A stretch of DNA of 64,000 nucleotides from Paeniglutamicibacter psychrophenolicus (GTDB lineage: Bacteria > Actinomycetota > Actinomycetes > Actinomycetales > Micrococcaceae). Below, in pieces: positions 41,125-49,303 of this stretch; within the stretch, counting starts at the first letter, position 1, and every line of letters begins with the position of its first letter. Under the pieces are notes generated by a model. The model made no database searches and was not told where the DNA came from. It was given only the letters and a program-made list of their open reading frames with translations. Location of the stretch: positions 1,736,001 through 1,800,000 of the forward strand of contig NZ_JAGIOE010000001.1 of assembly GCF_017876575.1 (NCBI RefSeq), in the 5' to 3' direction. The position numbers were made by a program, and so were the translations under genes.

Positions 41125-41152
41125 CCGGGCTCCGGTACCGACCGGAGCCCGG
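41125..41152 (+). terminator. First hairpin between copC and the CopD-CtaG gene
   Basis: CCGGGCTCCGGT-ACCG-ACCGGAGCCCGG is a perfect 12-bp stem 8 bases after the copC stop. Confidence 0.75.
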
Positions 41153-41174
41153 CAATAGCCGGAACCTCCGTGGC

Positions 41175-41206
41175 GGGCCCAAGGTGGCGTGAGCCACCTT
41201 GGGCCC
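41175..41206 (+). terminator. Second hairpin between copC and the CopD-CtaG gene
   Basis: GGGCCCAAGGTGGC-GTGA-GCCACCTTGGGCCC is a perfect 14-bp stem. With the preceding hairpin it may stop or reduce read-through from copC. Confidence 0.75.
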
Positions 41207-41261
41207 CGGAGCGCGGTCGATCGGTGGGAGAATGGATCGGCGAGGAAGCTGAGAGGACATT

Positions 41262-43391
41262 GTGAACAAGTCACGGAACACGCAGGCCACGGCCACCAAG
41301 GTCGAGGCATCGATGCCAGGCAAGAGGCTCTGGCTCCTGCTGACCCTTCCCGCACTCGTTGTCGGGGTGCTGGTGATCATTGCGGCCAGCTACTTTGCCG
41401 GCACCGCCCAGGCCAGTGAGCTGGGGGACCCCGGACCCTTCGTGCGGTGGGCACTGCCCGCGGCCAAGGCGCTTCACCACTCATCGATGGCCATCACGAT
41501 CGCCGCACTGGTCTTCGCCGCAACGATCCTGCCGCGTTCCACCCGGCCCAAGCGACCGGAACCGGGCAAGCACGACACCGACGGCGGCCAAACCCACCCC
41601 GCCTTTGCACGCACCATGAACCTGGCCGCCGCCTCCGGCATGGTCTGGACGGTGTCCGCTGCCGCGGTGCTTGTATTCACCTTCTGGGACCTGGTCGGCA
41701 AGCCGATGAGCGCCGACCCCAGCTACACCTCCGCCATGCTCGACTACGTCCTGAACATCTCCGTGGGCCGGGCCTGGGCCTGGATGATCGTGATTGCTGC
41801 GATCACCTCATCCCTGGCCTTCGGCGTGCGCTCCCCGGCCTGGGTCGGGGCCACGACCGCCTTCTCCTTCGCCGGGATCCTGCCGATGTCGCTGATCGGC
41901 CACGCCGCCGGCGGAGACGACCACTGGGGTGCGGTCAACTCGATCATGCTGCACCTGGCCGGGGTGTGCCTGTGGTTCGGCGGCATCGTGGTGCTGGCCG
42001 CGCTGGCACCGCTGCTGGCCACCAAGGCCCCGGGACGCTTTACCGGCACCCGCCCGATCCTTGCCGGCACCGTGTTGCACCGATTCTCCGCGCTGGCCAC
42101 CATCTCCATCATCCTGGTTGCCGGCTCCGGCGTCGTGAACGCGACCATCCGCATCACCGACTGGGACCAGTGGATGACCCCCTACGGATGGCTGGTGATC
42201 GCCAAGGCCTTGGCCACCATCGCCCTGGGCGCGCTGGGCCTGGCCCACCGCCGCCGGGTCATCCCCGCGCTGGAAGCCGGAAAGCTTGCCGCAACCCGCG
42301 CGGCCTGGCTGGTCGTGGGAGCCGAAACCATCATCATGGCCACGGTCATGGCCCTGGCCACCGTGCTGGCCCGCACCGCGCCGCCCACCCCCGACACCGC
42401 CCCGGTGCTGCCCACCCCGGCACGGCTGCTCACCGGGTACGAACTGCCCCCGGAACTGACCAACTCCAGCTGGACGGAAGTCTGGCGCTTTGACTGGCTG
42501 TGGATCGCCATCGTGCTTTTCCTGGCAATCGCCTACCTGTGGGCCGTGGTGACGGTGCGCCGTCGCGGCGACAAATGGTCGATCCTGCTGACCATTTCCT
42601 GGCTCCTCGGACTGACGGCCCTGTTCTACTTCACCTCGGGCGCGCTGGCCGTCTACGGCAAGATCCTCTTCTCCGTGCACATGGTGGACCACATGGCCCT
42701 GACCATGGTGGCCCCGCTGCTCCTGGTCATCGGCTCGCCCGTCACCCTGGCGTTGAAGGCACTGGGCTCGCGCACCGACGGGACCCGTGGGCCCCGTGAA
42801 TGGATCCTGGTGCTGGTGCACTCGAAGTTCTCTGCCGTTGTCACCAACCCGCTCTTTGCCGCGGCCAACTTCGCCGGTTCCATCATCATCTTCTACGAAT
42901 CCTCGGCCTTCGGCTTCGCGCTGCGCAACCACATGGGCCACGAGCTGATGAACCTGCACTTCCTCATCACCGGGTACCTCTTTGCACTGTCCATGATCGG
43001 CACCGACCCCGTCCCGAAGCGGGCACCGCACGCCATGCGCTTGGTGATCCTGCTGGCCACCATGGCCTTCCACGCCTTCTACGGCGTCTCCATCATGAGC
43101 TCCACCTCGCTCTACCAGGCCGACTGGTTCGGCAACATGGGCAGGACCTGGGGCGAGGGCGCGCTGGCCGACCAGCGGCTGGGTGCCGGGGCCATGTGGG
43201 GGATCGGGGAGATCCCGACGCTGCTGCTGGCCCTGGGCGTGATGGTGTCCTGGAACCGGGACGACACCAAGGAATCCAAGCGGAAGGACCGGCAGGCGGA
43301 CCGCGACAACGACGCGGAACTGCACGCCTACAACGAGATGTTTGCCCAATTGAAGAAGCAGGACGAGGAGATTGCGCGCCGTGGCCGCTAG
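41262..43391 (+). CDS. CopD-CtaG fusion: copper import / cytochrome oxidase assembly membrane protein
   Basis: A 709-residue polytopic protein. The N-terminal half (about 25-375) is a CopD-type copper transport domain with His in its helices (ALHHSSMAI, SLIGHAAGGDDHW, VLHRFSALA). The C-terminal half (about 410-680) matches Caa3_CtaG, a cytochrome c oxidase assembly factor, with VHMVDHMAL, NHMGHELMNLHF and the MSSTSLYQADWFG region. The fusion is common in actinobacteria and suggests copper uptake feeding oxidase assembly. The GTG start at 41262 has GAGAGGA upstream. The charged tail ends at a stop overlapped by the next gene's start region. Confidence 0.92.
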   Translation: MNKSRNTQATATKVEASMPGKRLWLLLTLPALVVGVLVIIAASYFAGTAQASELGDPGPFVRWALPAAKALHHSSMAITIAALVFAATILPRSTRPKRPEPGKHDTDGGQTHPAFARTMNLAAASGMVWTVSAAAVLVFTFWDLVGKPMSADPSYTSAMLDYVLNISVGRAWAWMIVIAAITSSLAFGVRSPAWVGATTAFSFAGILPMSLIGHAAGGDDHWGAVNSIMLHLAGVCLWFGGIVVLAALAPLLATKAPGRFTGTRPILAGTVLHRFSALATISIILVAGSGVVNATIRITDWDQWMTPYGWLVIAKALATIALGALGLAHRRRVIPALEAGKLAATRAAWLVVGAETIIMATVMALATVLARTAPPTPDTAPVLPTPARLLTGYELPPELTNSSWTEVWRFDWLWIAIVLFLAIAYLWAVVTVRRRGDKWSILLTISWLLGLTALFYFTSGALAVYGKILFSVHMVDHMALTMVAPLLLVIGSPVTLALKALGSRTDGTRGPREWILVLVHSKFSAVVTNPLFAAANFAGSIIIFYESSAFGFALRNHMGHELMNLHFLITGYLFALSMIGTDPVPKRAPHAMRLVILLATMAFHAFYGVSIMSSTSLYQADWFGNMGRTWGEGALADQRLGAGAMWGIGEIPTLLLALGVMVSWNRDDTKESKRKDRQADRDNDAELHAYNEMFAQLKKQDEEIARRGR

Positions 43392-44148
43392 GACCAAGAC
43401 GGGTGCCTTGCGCACCCTTGCCCTGACCCTGGCCCTCGGGCTGGCACTTGCCGGCTGCGCCGGGGCCCCGCAAGCCGTGGAGCTGCCCGAAGGGCACGCG
43501 CCGCTGCCCACTGACGCCTCCGCAACGCCCAGCGGCGAGGCCGCGGAACTGAACGTCTCCGAACTCTCGGTGGCCTCGGGCATCTCCATGGCCGCACGGC
43601 TGGGCTTCGACAAGGCCCGGGTGATCTCCGGGACCGAACTCACCGACCTGAAGAAGGCCCCAGAGGACACCCTGGGCGGGGTCGCGGTGCTGCCCACCCA
43701 ATGCGCGGATGTCATCGAGTCGCTGAACTGGTCCCCGGTGCAAATGGGCGCCGAGGGTGCGAGGACCGACTTCCTGACAGAGAAGATCCCCGCCACCGGA
43801 TCGGTCGAGGTCGCGAAGATCACCGACAAGTCGGCGCTGGAGGCGCACTACGCCACGGTGCTGGCGATGCTCACCGAATGCAAGAAGGTGACCCTGCACC
43901 AGGAAACCGAGACCGTTCCCTTCACCACCGAGAAGCCGGTGCTGAAGGCCGGGGACGCGGATTCGGCAATCCTGTGGACCCGCGGCACCAAGGGCCAGGG
44001 AATGCGCCAGCAGGCCCTGGTGTTGATCAAGGCCAAGGGGGATTACGTGGGAATGGTTTCGTTCATTGCCGCCGACGGCCTGAAGGCACCGGAGTTCAGC
44101 CAAATGGCGGCCCAGGTGCTCAACGCCGCCCTGACCCAGGCCCGCTAG
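43381..44148 (+). CDS. Putative lipoprotein linked to the CopD-CtaG gene
   Basis: A 255-residue lipoprotein (lipobox LAGC, Cys26) with no domain I recognise. Two Cys (LPTQCADVIE and MLTECKKV) could form a disulfide in the mature part. Its GTG at 43381 lies inside the 3' end of the CopD-CtaG gene (11-base overlap), with GAGGAG 10 bases upstream, so the two are coupled. A role next to the copper/oxidase machinery at the outer membrane face is a guess from context. Confidence 0.75.
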   Translation: MAARTKTGALRTLALTLALGLALAGCAGAPQAVELPEGHAPLPTDASATPSGEAAELNVSELSVASGISMAARLGFDKARVISGTELTDLKKAPEDTLGGVAVLPTQCADVIESLNWSPVQMGAEGARTDFLTEKIPATGSVEVAKITDKSALEAHYATVLAMLTECKKVTLHQETETVPFTTEKPVLKAGDADSAILWTRGTKGQGMRQQALVLIKAKGDYVGMVSFIAADGLKAPEFSQMAAQVLNAALTQAR

Positions 44149-44254
44149 CCAAGCGTCCGGATCGTCGCATCATGTCATGATGTCCGCTCCGGCGGGCAAA
44201 AACGGGATAATTGAATACAGCACAACGTCAGCCGACAAGCCCAGGAGCAGATCC

Positions 44255-46210
44255 ATGACAGCAACCCCCAGCACCGGAACCGAATCCGTACGCACCTCCT
44301 ACAAGGTCCGTGCCTCAGAACTGGTCGGCCGCAACTGGCTGAACACCGGCGGGAAGCAACTGACGCTGGAAGACTTCCGCGGCAAGATCACGATCCTCGA
44401 TTTTTGGACGTTCTGCTGCATCAACTGCCTGCACGTGCTCGACGAGCTGCGTCCGCTGGAAGCCAAGTACTCCGATGTCCTGGTGACCGTGGGCGTGCAC
44501 TCCCCGAAGTTCGAGTACGAGGCCGACCCGGTCGCGCTGGCCGCCGCCGTGGAACGCTACGAGATCGAACACCCGGTGCTGGACGACCCGGAGCTGGTCA
44601 CCTGGCAGGCCTACGCCGCCCGCGCCTGGCCCACCCTGGTGGTCGTTGACCCCGAGGGCTACATCGTCGCCCACCTCTCCGGCGAGGGCCACGCCGCCGG
44701 CCTGGAATCCCTGGTCGAGGAACTCATCGCCGAGCACGATGCCAAGGGCACGCTGCACCGCGGCACCGGCCCCTACGTGGCACCGCCCGCCCGCGAGGGC
44801 GACCTGCGCTTCCCGGGCAAGGCCGTGGCTCTCCAAAACGGGAACTTCCTCATCGGGGACTCGGGCCACCACCGCATCGTGGAACTGGGCAACGACCTGT
44901 CCACCGTGGTGCGCACCTTCGGATCCGGCGTGAAGGGCTTCGCCGACGGGGATGCGGAAACCGCGCAATTCAACGAACCACAGGGCCTGGCGCTGCTCCC
45001 GGCCGAGCTCGCCGCCACGCTGGGCTACCACGCGGTCATCGCGGACACCGTGAACCACCGCCTGCGCGGACTGGACCTGGAGACCGGGAACGTCACCACT
45101 CTGGCCGGCAACGGCATCCAGCGGCTGCTCGACGCCGACCAGGCCCGCGCAGCAGTCGACGAGAACAACGAGGAAGCCTGGATCAGCGAGTTGGGCAGCG
45201 ACCCGCTGGGCACCTCGCTGTCCTCCCCGTGGGACGTGCTGTGGAGCCCCAAGACGCAGGCCGTGCTCATCGCGATGGCCGGAACCCACCAGATCTTCGC
45301 CTTCAACCCGGTGACCAGCGCGCTCTCGGTCTTCGCCGGCACCGGCCTGGAAGGCCTGGCCGACGGCGGCCCGGAGGCCAGCTGGTTCGCCCAGCCCTCG
45401 GGCCTGGCCCTGGACAAGGACGAGAACATCTGGGTCGCCGACTCGGAGACCTCCGCGCTGCGCCGCCTGGTGCTGGCAGATGACGGGTCGGTCGCGGCAG
45501 TGGAGTCGGCCATCGGTGCCGGGCTCTTCGACTTCGGCTTCCGCGACGGCGCCGCCGCCGAGGCCCGCCTGCAGCACCCGCTGGGTGTCGCGGCGCTGCC
45601 CGACGGCTCGATCGCCATCGCCGACACCTACAACGGCGCGGTGCGCCGCTACGACCCGGCAACTGCGACCGTCAGCACGCTGGCCCGCGGCCTGAACGAG
45701 CCGGCGGACGTGCAGCTGGATACCTCGGTGGACGGCGAGCCGGTGCTGCTGGTCGTGGAGACCAACAACCACCAGTTGGTGCGCCTGCCGCTTCCGGCCG
45801 AGGCCCTTCTCGTCGACGAAGGCGCGTCCCAGACCCAGCGCCCCAAGACCAAGGTCGCTGCCGGCGAGCACGCGCTGAGCGTGCGCTTCTCCGCACCCAA
45901 GGGCCAGAAGCTCGATGACCGCTGGGGGGACCCGACCCAGCTGAAGATCTCCTCGTCCCCGGAGGAGCTGCTGCTCTCCGGCGGCGGCACCTCCACCGGG
46001 CTGACCCGGACCCTGGAGCTGAACCCGGACATCGCCGAGGGCGTCCTGCACATCACCGCCCGTGCCGCGGCCTGCGACGGCGAGCCCGGCGGGGAGATCC
46101 CCATGCACGCCGCCTGCCACCTGTACCAGCAGGACTGGGGCATCCCGGTGCTGGTGGATGCCGAGGGCGAGACCGAGCTGGTCCTGGACCTGCGCGGCAT
46201 GGACAACTAA
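44255..46210 (+). CDS. Thioredoxin-like/NHL-repeat protein (NHLRC2-like)
   Basis: A 651-residue protein with an N-terminal thioredoxin-like domain (about 15-175) whose redox motif is FCCINCLHVL, and an NHL beta-propeller (about 185-545) with repeats such as FGSGVKGFADGDAETAQF, AQPSGLALDKD and LQHPLGVAALPDGS; a beta-rich C-terminal domain follows. This layout equals eukaryotic NHLRC2. There is no signal peptide, so it is cytosolic. The ATG at 44255 has AGGAG 8 bases upstream; an earlier in-frame ATG is less likely. It may act in thiol exchange with copper or oxidase partners given its position. Confidence 0.9.
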   Translation: MTATPSTGTESVRTSYKVRASELVGRNWLNTGGKQLTLEDFRGKITILDFWTFCCINCLHVLDELRPLEAKYSDVLVTVGVHSPKFEYEADPVALAAAVERYEIEHPVLDDPELVTWQAYAARAWPTLVVVDPEGYIVAHLSGEGHAAGLESLVEELIAEHDAKGTLHRGTGPYVAPPAREGDLRFPGKAVALQNGNFLIGDSGHHRIVELGNDLSTVVRTFGSGVKGFADGDAETAQFNEPQGLALLPAELAATLGYHAVIADTVNHRLRGLDLETGNVTTLAGNGIQRLLDADQARAAVDENNEEAWISELGSDPLGTSLSSPWDVLWSPKTQAVLIAMAGTHQIFAFNPVTSALSVFAGTGLEGLADGGPEASWFAQPSGLALDKDENIWVADSETSALRRLVLADDGSVAAVESAIGAGLFDFGFRDGAAAEARLQHPLGVAALPDGSIAIADTYNGAVRRYDPATATVSTLARGLNEPADVQLDTSVDGEPVLLVVETNNHQLVRLPLPAEALLVDEGASQTQRPKTKVAAGEHALSVRFSAPKGQKLDDRWGDPTQLKISSSPEELLLSGGGTSTGLTRTLELNPDIAEGVLHITARAAACDGEPGGEIPMHAACHLYQQDWGIPVLVDAEGETELVLDLRGMDN

Positions 46211-46232
46211 GCGACACGACCACACACCGATG

Positions 46233-46269
46233 CGAGGCCCGTCCCCTGAATCCAGGGGGGCGGGCCTCG
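46233..46269 (+). terminator. Terminator after the thioredoxin-NHL gene
   Basis: CGAGGCCCG pairs with CGGGCCTCG, and inner TCCCCT with AGGGGG, around a short loop, 23 bases after the stop. Confidence 0.75.
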
Positions 46270-46369
46270 CTCGTGGTTGACGCCGGGACCCGGCGTTAGG
46301 CATCTCACCCGTCGCCGGGGCACCCAAGGTGACGCCCGTCATGGCGGGAATATTTCGGCCCACGTATTG

Positions 46370-46382
46370 TTAGCAATGCTAA
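46370..46382. promoter_or_regulatory. Likely MarR operator
   Basis: TTAGC-AAT-GCTAA, a 5-bp perfect repeat with a 3-base centre, overlaps a TATTGT -10-like box (46365-46370) upstream of the MarR-MFS pair. Self-repression by the MarR protein is the natural reading. Confidence 0.55.
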
Positions 46383-46440
46383 GTAACTAATGAGGTCGAA
46401 ACCCAAGACGCCGGATGACCGGCGCGATGAAGGAGGATCC

Positions 46441-46938
46441 GTGGCCAGCCCGGATCAAGTGAACGAAACCGATAATGCCCCGAATCCCGTAAGAATGGCC
46501 CCCACCCGGGTCAGCAATGCAACGAACACCGGCGACCTTGCCGCGGAACTGCGCGTGGCCGTGATGAAGACATCCCGCCGCCTGCGCCTGGAATCAAGTT
46601 CCGACACGCTGACCCCCGCCCAGTACTCCGTGCTTGCGGGCCTGCGGACCGAAGAGCACACCATTGGGGAGCTGGCCGGCCGCGAGCAGGTCGCCGCCCC
46701 GTCCATGACCCGAATCGTCAAGGGCCTGCTGGAAGCGGGCCTGGTCACCCGCACCAGCAGCGAACACGACGGGCGCCTCGTGATGGTGGCGCTGAGCCCG
46801 GCAGGACGCAAGGCCTTCCACGCGGCCCGCAACCAGCGCACCGCATGGCTGGCCGTGCGCCTGGAAACGCTCGATGCCAAGGACCGGGCAACCCTGGCGC
46901 GGGCAGCGGCACTGCTGCAGGAAATGAGCGCCAAATGA
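46441..46938 (+). CDS. MarR family transcriptional regulator
   Basis: A 165-residue MarR-type repressor. The winged helix runs about 65-125: TIGELAGREQVAAPSMTRIV is the recognition part and SSEHDGRLVMVALSPAG the wing. The GTG at 46441 has AAGGAGGA 6 bases upstream. Its stop overlaps the start of an MFS exporter gene (ATGA), and a small palindrome overlaps the promoter, so it most likely represses itself and the exporter until a toxic compound binds. Confidence 0.9.
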   Translation: MASPDQVNETDNAPNPVRMAPTRVSNATNTGDLAAELRVAVMKTSRRLRLESSSDTLTPAQYSVLAGLRTEEHTIGELAGREQVAAPSMTRIVKGLLEAGLVTRTSSEHDGRLVMVALSPAGRKAFHAARNQRTAWLAVRLETLDAKDRATLARAAALLQEMSAK

Positions 46939-48233
46939 GCAAGATGTTCAGCGCCCTGAAGATCCCGAACTACCGGCTCTGGACCGCCGGCGCCCTGGTC
47001 TCCAACATCGGCACCTGGATGCAGCGCGTCGCCCAGGACTGGCTGGTGCTCACCATCCTGACCAACCACGACGGAACCGCCACCGGCATCACCACAGGCC
47101 TGCAGTTCCTGCCCATCCTGTTCCTGGGCCCGTTCGCCGGAGTGCTCGCGGACCGCATGAACAAGCGCAAGCTGCTGCTGATCACCCAGTCGTCCATGGG
47201 CGTCTTCGCCACCATCCTGGGCGTGCTGGTGGCCACCGGCACCGCCGAGCTCTGGCACGTATACCTGCTGGCCTTCGGCCTGGGCGTGGCCAGCGCCTTT
47301 GATGCCCCGGCACGCCAGGCCTTCGTCTCCGAGCTCGTCCCGGCGCGCGAACTGCCCAACGCGGTTGCCCTGAACAGCGCCTCGTTCAACCTGGCCCGCC
47401 TGGCCGGCCCCGGCGTCGCCGGGCTGCTGATCGCCGCCTTCGGCACCGGACCGGCATTCCTCGTCAACGCCGCAAGCTTCGGGGCAGTGATCTTCTCGCT
47501 GGGCAAGATGCGCAGCGAACAGTTCCAGCCCACCAGGCTGGTGGCCCGCCAGAAGGGCCAGATCCGCGACGGGCTGGCCTATGTGCGCAAGCGCCCGGAC
47601 CTGCTGCTGATCTTCGCGCTGGCCTTCGTCGTGGCCACCTTCGGACTGAACTTCCAGCTCACCAACGCCATGATGGCCACCGACATCTTCCACGTGGGGG
47701 CAGGGGCCTTCGGCCTGCTGGGAACCATCATGGCGATCGGCACGCTCGCCGGCGCGCTGCTGGCCGCCCGCCGCGGCAAGCCGCGGATGCGCTACCTGCT
47801 CGGCGGGGCCGTCGGATTCGGGGCCATGGCCCTGACCGCCAGCTTCATGCCCACCTTCTTCTGGTACGCGGTGATGATGGTGCCGGTGGGGCTGGCCTCG
47901 CTGACCTTCCTGAACAGCGCCAACACCATGATCCAGCTGTCGGTCGACCCCGCCTACCGCGGGCGCGTGCTCGGCCTCTACATCATGGTGGTCCAGGGCG
48001 GAACACCGCTGGGCGCCCCGCTGGTGGGCTGGCTCGGCACCGAGTTCGGTGCCCGCTGGTCTGTCGGCAGCGGCGCGGTGCTCTCCCTGGTTGCAGGTCT
48101 CATCGCCGTCATCGTGGTGCTGCGCCGGGCGCGCCGCACCCCGAAGCTGGGTGCCGGGGCCCCGGCACGGCACAAGGCCGCAACAAAATCCCGGTCCAAG
48201 GTCCGCACCCTGGTTCCCTTGCTGGGCAGATAG
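46935..48233 (+). CDS. MFS exporter (EntS-like, TMS/MFS_3 type)
   Basis: A 432-residue exporter of the MFS_3 type, with about twelve helices. It begins FSALKIPNYRLWTAGALVSN, has the amphipathic first part GTWMQRVAQDWLVL, the loop 2-3 motif GVLADRMNKRKLLL and RQAFVSELVPARELPNAVAL, all typical for the EntS/enterobactin exporter-like group that moves siderophores, macrolides or other small molecules. A basic tail of about 30 residues follows. It is coupled to a MarR gene; substrate is unknown. Confidence 0.9.
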   Translation: MSKMFSALKIPNYRLWTAGALVSNIGTWMQRVAQDWLVLTILTNHDGTATGITTGLQFLPILFLGPFAGVLADRMNKRKLLLITQSSMGVFATILGVLVATGTAELWHVYLLAFGLGVASAFDAPARQAFVSELVPARELPNAVALNSASFNLARLAGPGVAGLLIAAFGTGPAFLVNAASFGAVIFSLGKMRSEQFQPTRLVARQKGQIRDGLAYVRKRPDLLLIFALAFVVATFGLNFQLTNAMMATDIFHVGAGAFGLLGTIMAIGTLAGALLAARRGKPRMRYLLGGAVGFGAMALTASFMPTFFWYAVMMVPVGLASLTFLNSANTMIQLSVDPAYRGRVLGLYIMVVQGGTPLGAPLVGWLGTEFGARWSVGSGAVLSLVAGLIAVIVVLRRARRTPKLGAGAPARHKAATKSRSKVRTLVPLLGR

Positions 48234-48260
48234 GGGCAATCGGGCCAGGGACCGGGAAGG

Positions 48261-49256
48261 CTACTCGCTGGAGACCGGGGTGACCCGGACCTTGGTCGTG
48301 CTGGCCTTGAGCACGGCGGTGAATCCGAAGCTGTCATCCACGGTCTGCTCGGTGTACCGCCCGGTGCGCAGGTCCTGTTCGGTGACGTCCAGGCGTGCCT
48401 TCACCGTCAGGGGGCGCAGGGCCCAGGAGCCGTCGTAGGCCACGATCGCGGCCGAAGGGTAGTCAACGATGCTCCAGTGGATGGAATCCGAACGCACCCT
48501 CGCCGAGGTGGAGTAACTCATCGGGCAGCCCGCCGGCATGAGGACCTGCTGCTGAGCGCAGCCATCCAGGTACGCGGTGATCTGCTTGTTGACCTCGTCG
48601 AGCAGCTTCTTGGTCGGCTGGGTGCGAAGCTTGACCTCCGTGGCCTTCTTGGAGAACCCGGTGACCGCCAGGCCGCGGGAATCTGCGCTGAAGTTCGGGG
48701 TGGCGAAGCTGGTGTCGATGACGGCCGGGACAAACACCGGGACCGTGGTCTTGCCCTTGACCAGCGGTGCGGGCCGCGAATTCACGACCACCTCGTTGGT
48801 GGTGTTCGCGGAGATGGCCACGGTGGGAAGCGTCGTGGGGACAAAGGACCAGTTATCGAAGAACAGCCAGCTGCGACCCGTGCGTTCCAGCTGGTAGCTC
48901 GATTGCTGCGCCACCCCGTGGATGGAGTAGGTCGCCGTGACGGTGGCAAGGTCATCGGCGCCGGTGACCGCTTCGGGCTTGCCCACCGTGAAGTCCTTGA
49001 TGTCGGCGCTGGCTGCCTTCAGGCCCTCGCCGTCAAGCAGCAGGGCATTGCCCTTGGGAACCGTGGCGTGGAGCAGCCCCAGCGCCGCGGCGCCTTCGCC
49101 GCGGGTGAGATGCGCCTGCAGTTCCTTGACCTTCTGGGCGGGCCCGAAGGTGTTGTGGTTGACCAGGGCAATGGCAGCAAAAGCCATGACGGCCAGCACC
49201 ACAAGGGCCGCCGCCCATGTGGCGGCGACCCTTGTGGGAGATAAACGTTCGCTCAT
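48261..49256 (-). CDS. Membrane-anchored protein of unknown function
   Basis: A 331-residue protein with a single N-terminal membrane helix (about 10-32) and a large domain outside the cell. The outer part contains a repeated beta/alpha pattern and two Cys (LDGCAQQQ and PAGCPMSY) that probably pair. I recognise no family. The ATG at 49256 follows a TAGCCT box by 8 bases, pointing to a leaderless message; a TTG three codons earlier is weaker. It is convergent with the exporter gene and has no clear partner. Confidence 0.75.
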   Translation of the reverse strand: MSERLSPTRVAATWAAALVVLAVMAFAAIALVNHNTFGPAQKVKELQAHLTRGEGAAALGLLHATVPKGNALLLDGEGLKAASADIKDFTVGKPEAVTGADDLATVTATYSIHGVAQQSSYQLERTGRSWLFFDNWSFVPTTLPTVAISANTTNEVVVNSRPAPLVKGKTTVPVFVPAVIDTSFATPNFSADSRGLAVTGFSKKATEVKLRTQPTKKLLDEVNKQITAYLDGCAQQQVLMPAGCPMSYSTSARVRSDSIHWSIVDYPSAAIVAYDGSWALRPLTVKARLDVTEQDLRTGRYTEQTVDDSFGFTAVLKASTTKVRVTPVSSE

Positions 49257-49264
49257 TGTGTCCA

Positions 49265-49270
49265 AGGCTA
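49265..49270 (-). promoter_or_regulatory. -10 box of a probable leaderless promoter
   Basis: Minus-strand TAGCCT, 8 bases before the ATG at 49256. Confidence 0.4.
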
Positions 49271-49303
49271 CCGGGAATCCGGCGTGGTTCGCGCCGACCC
49301 TCC

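Noticed and set aside
44315-46363. Minus-strand frame of 682 codons opposite the thioredoxin-NHL gene
   Set aside because: Shadow frame with low-complexity Gly/Gln/Arg content; the plus strand has clear redox and NHL motifs. Likewise 46455-48239 opposite the exporter.
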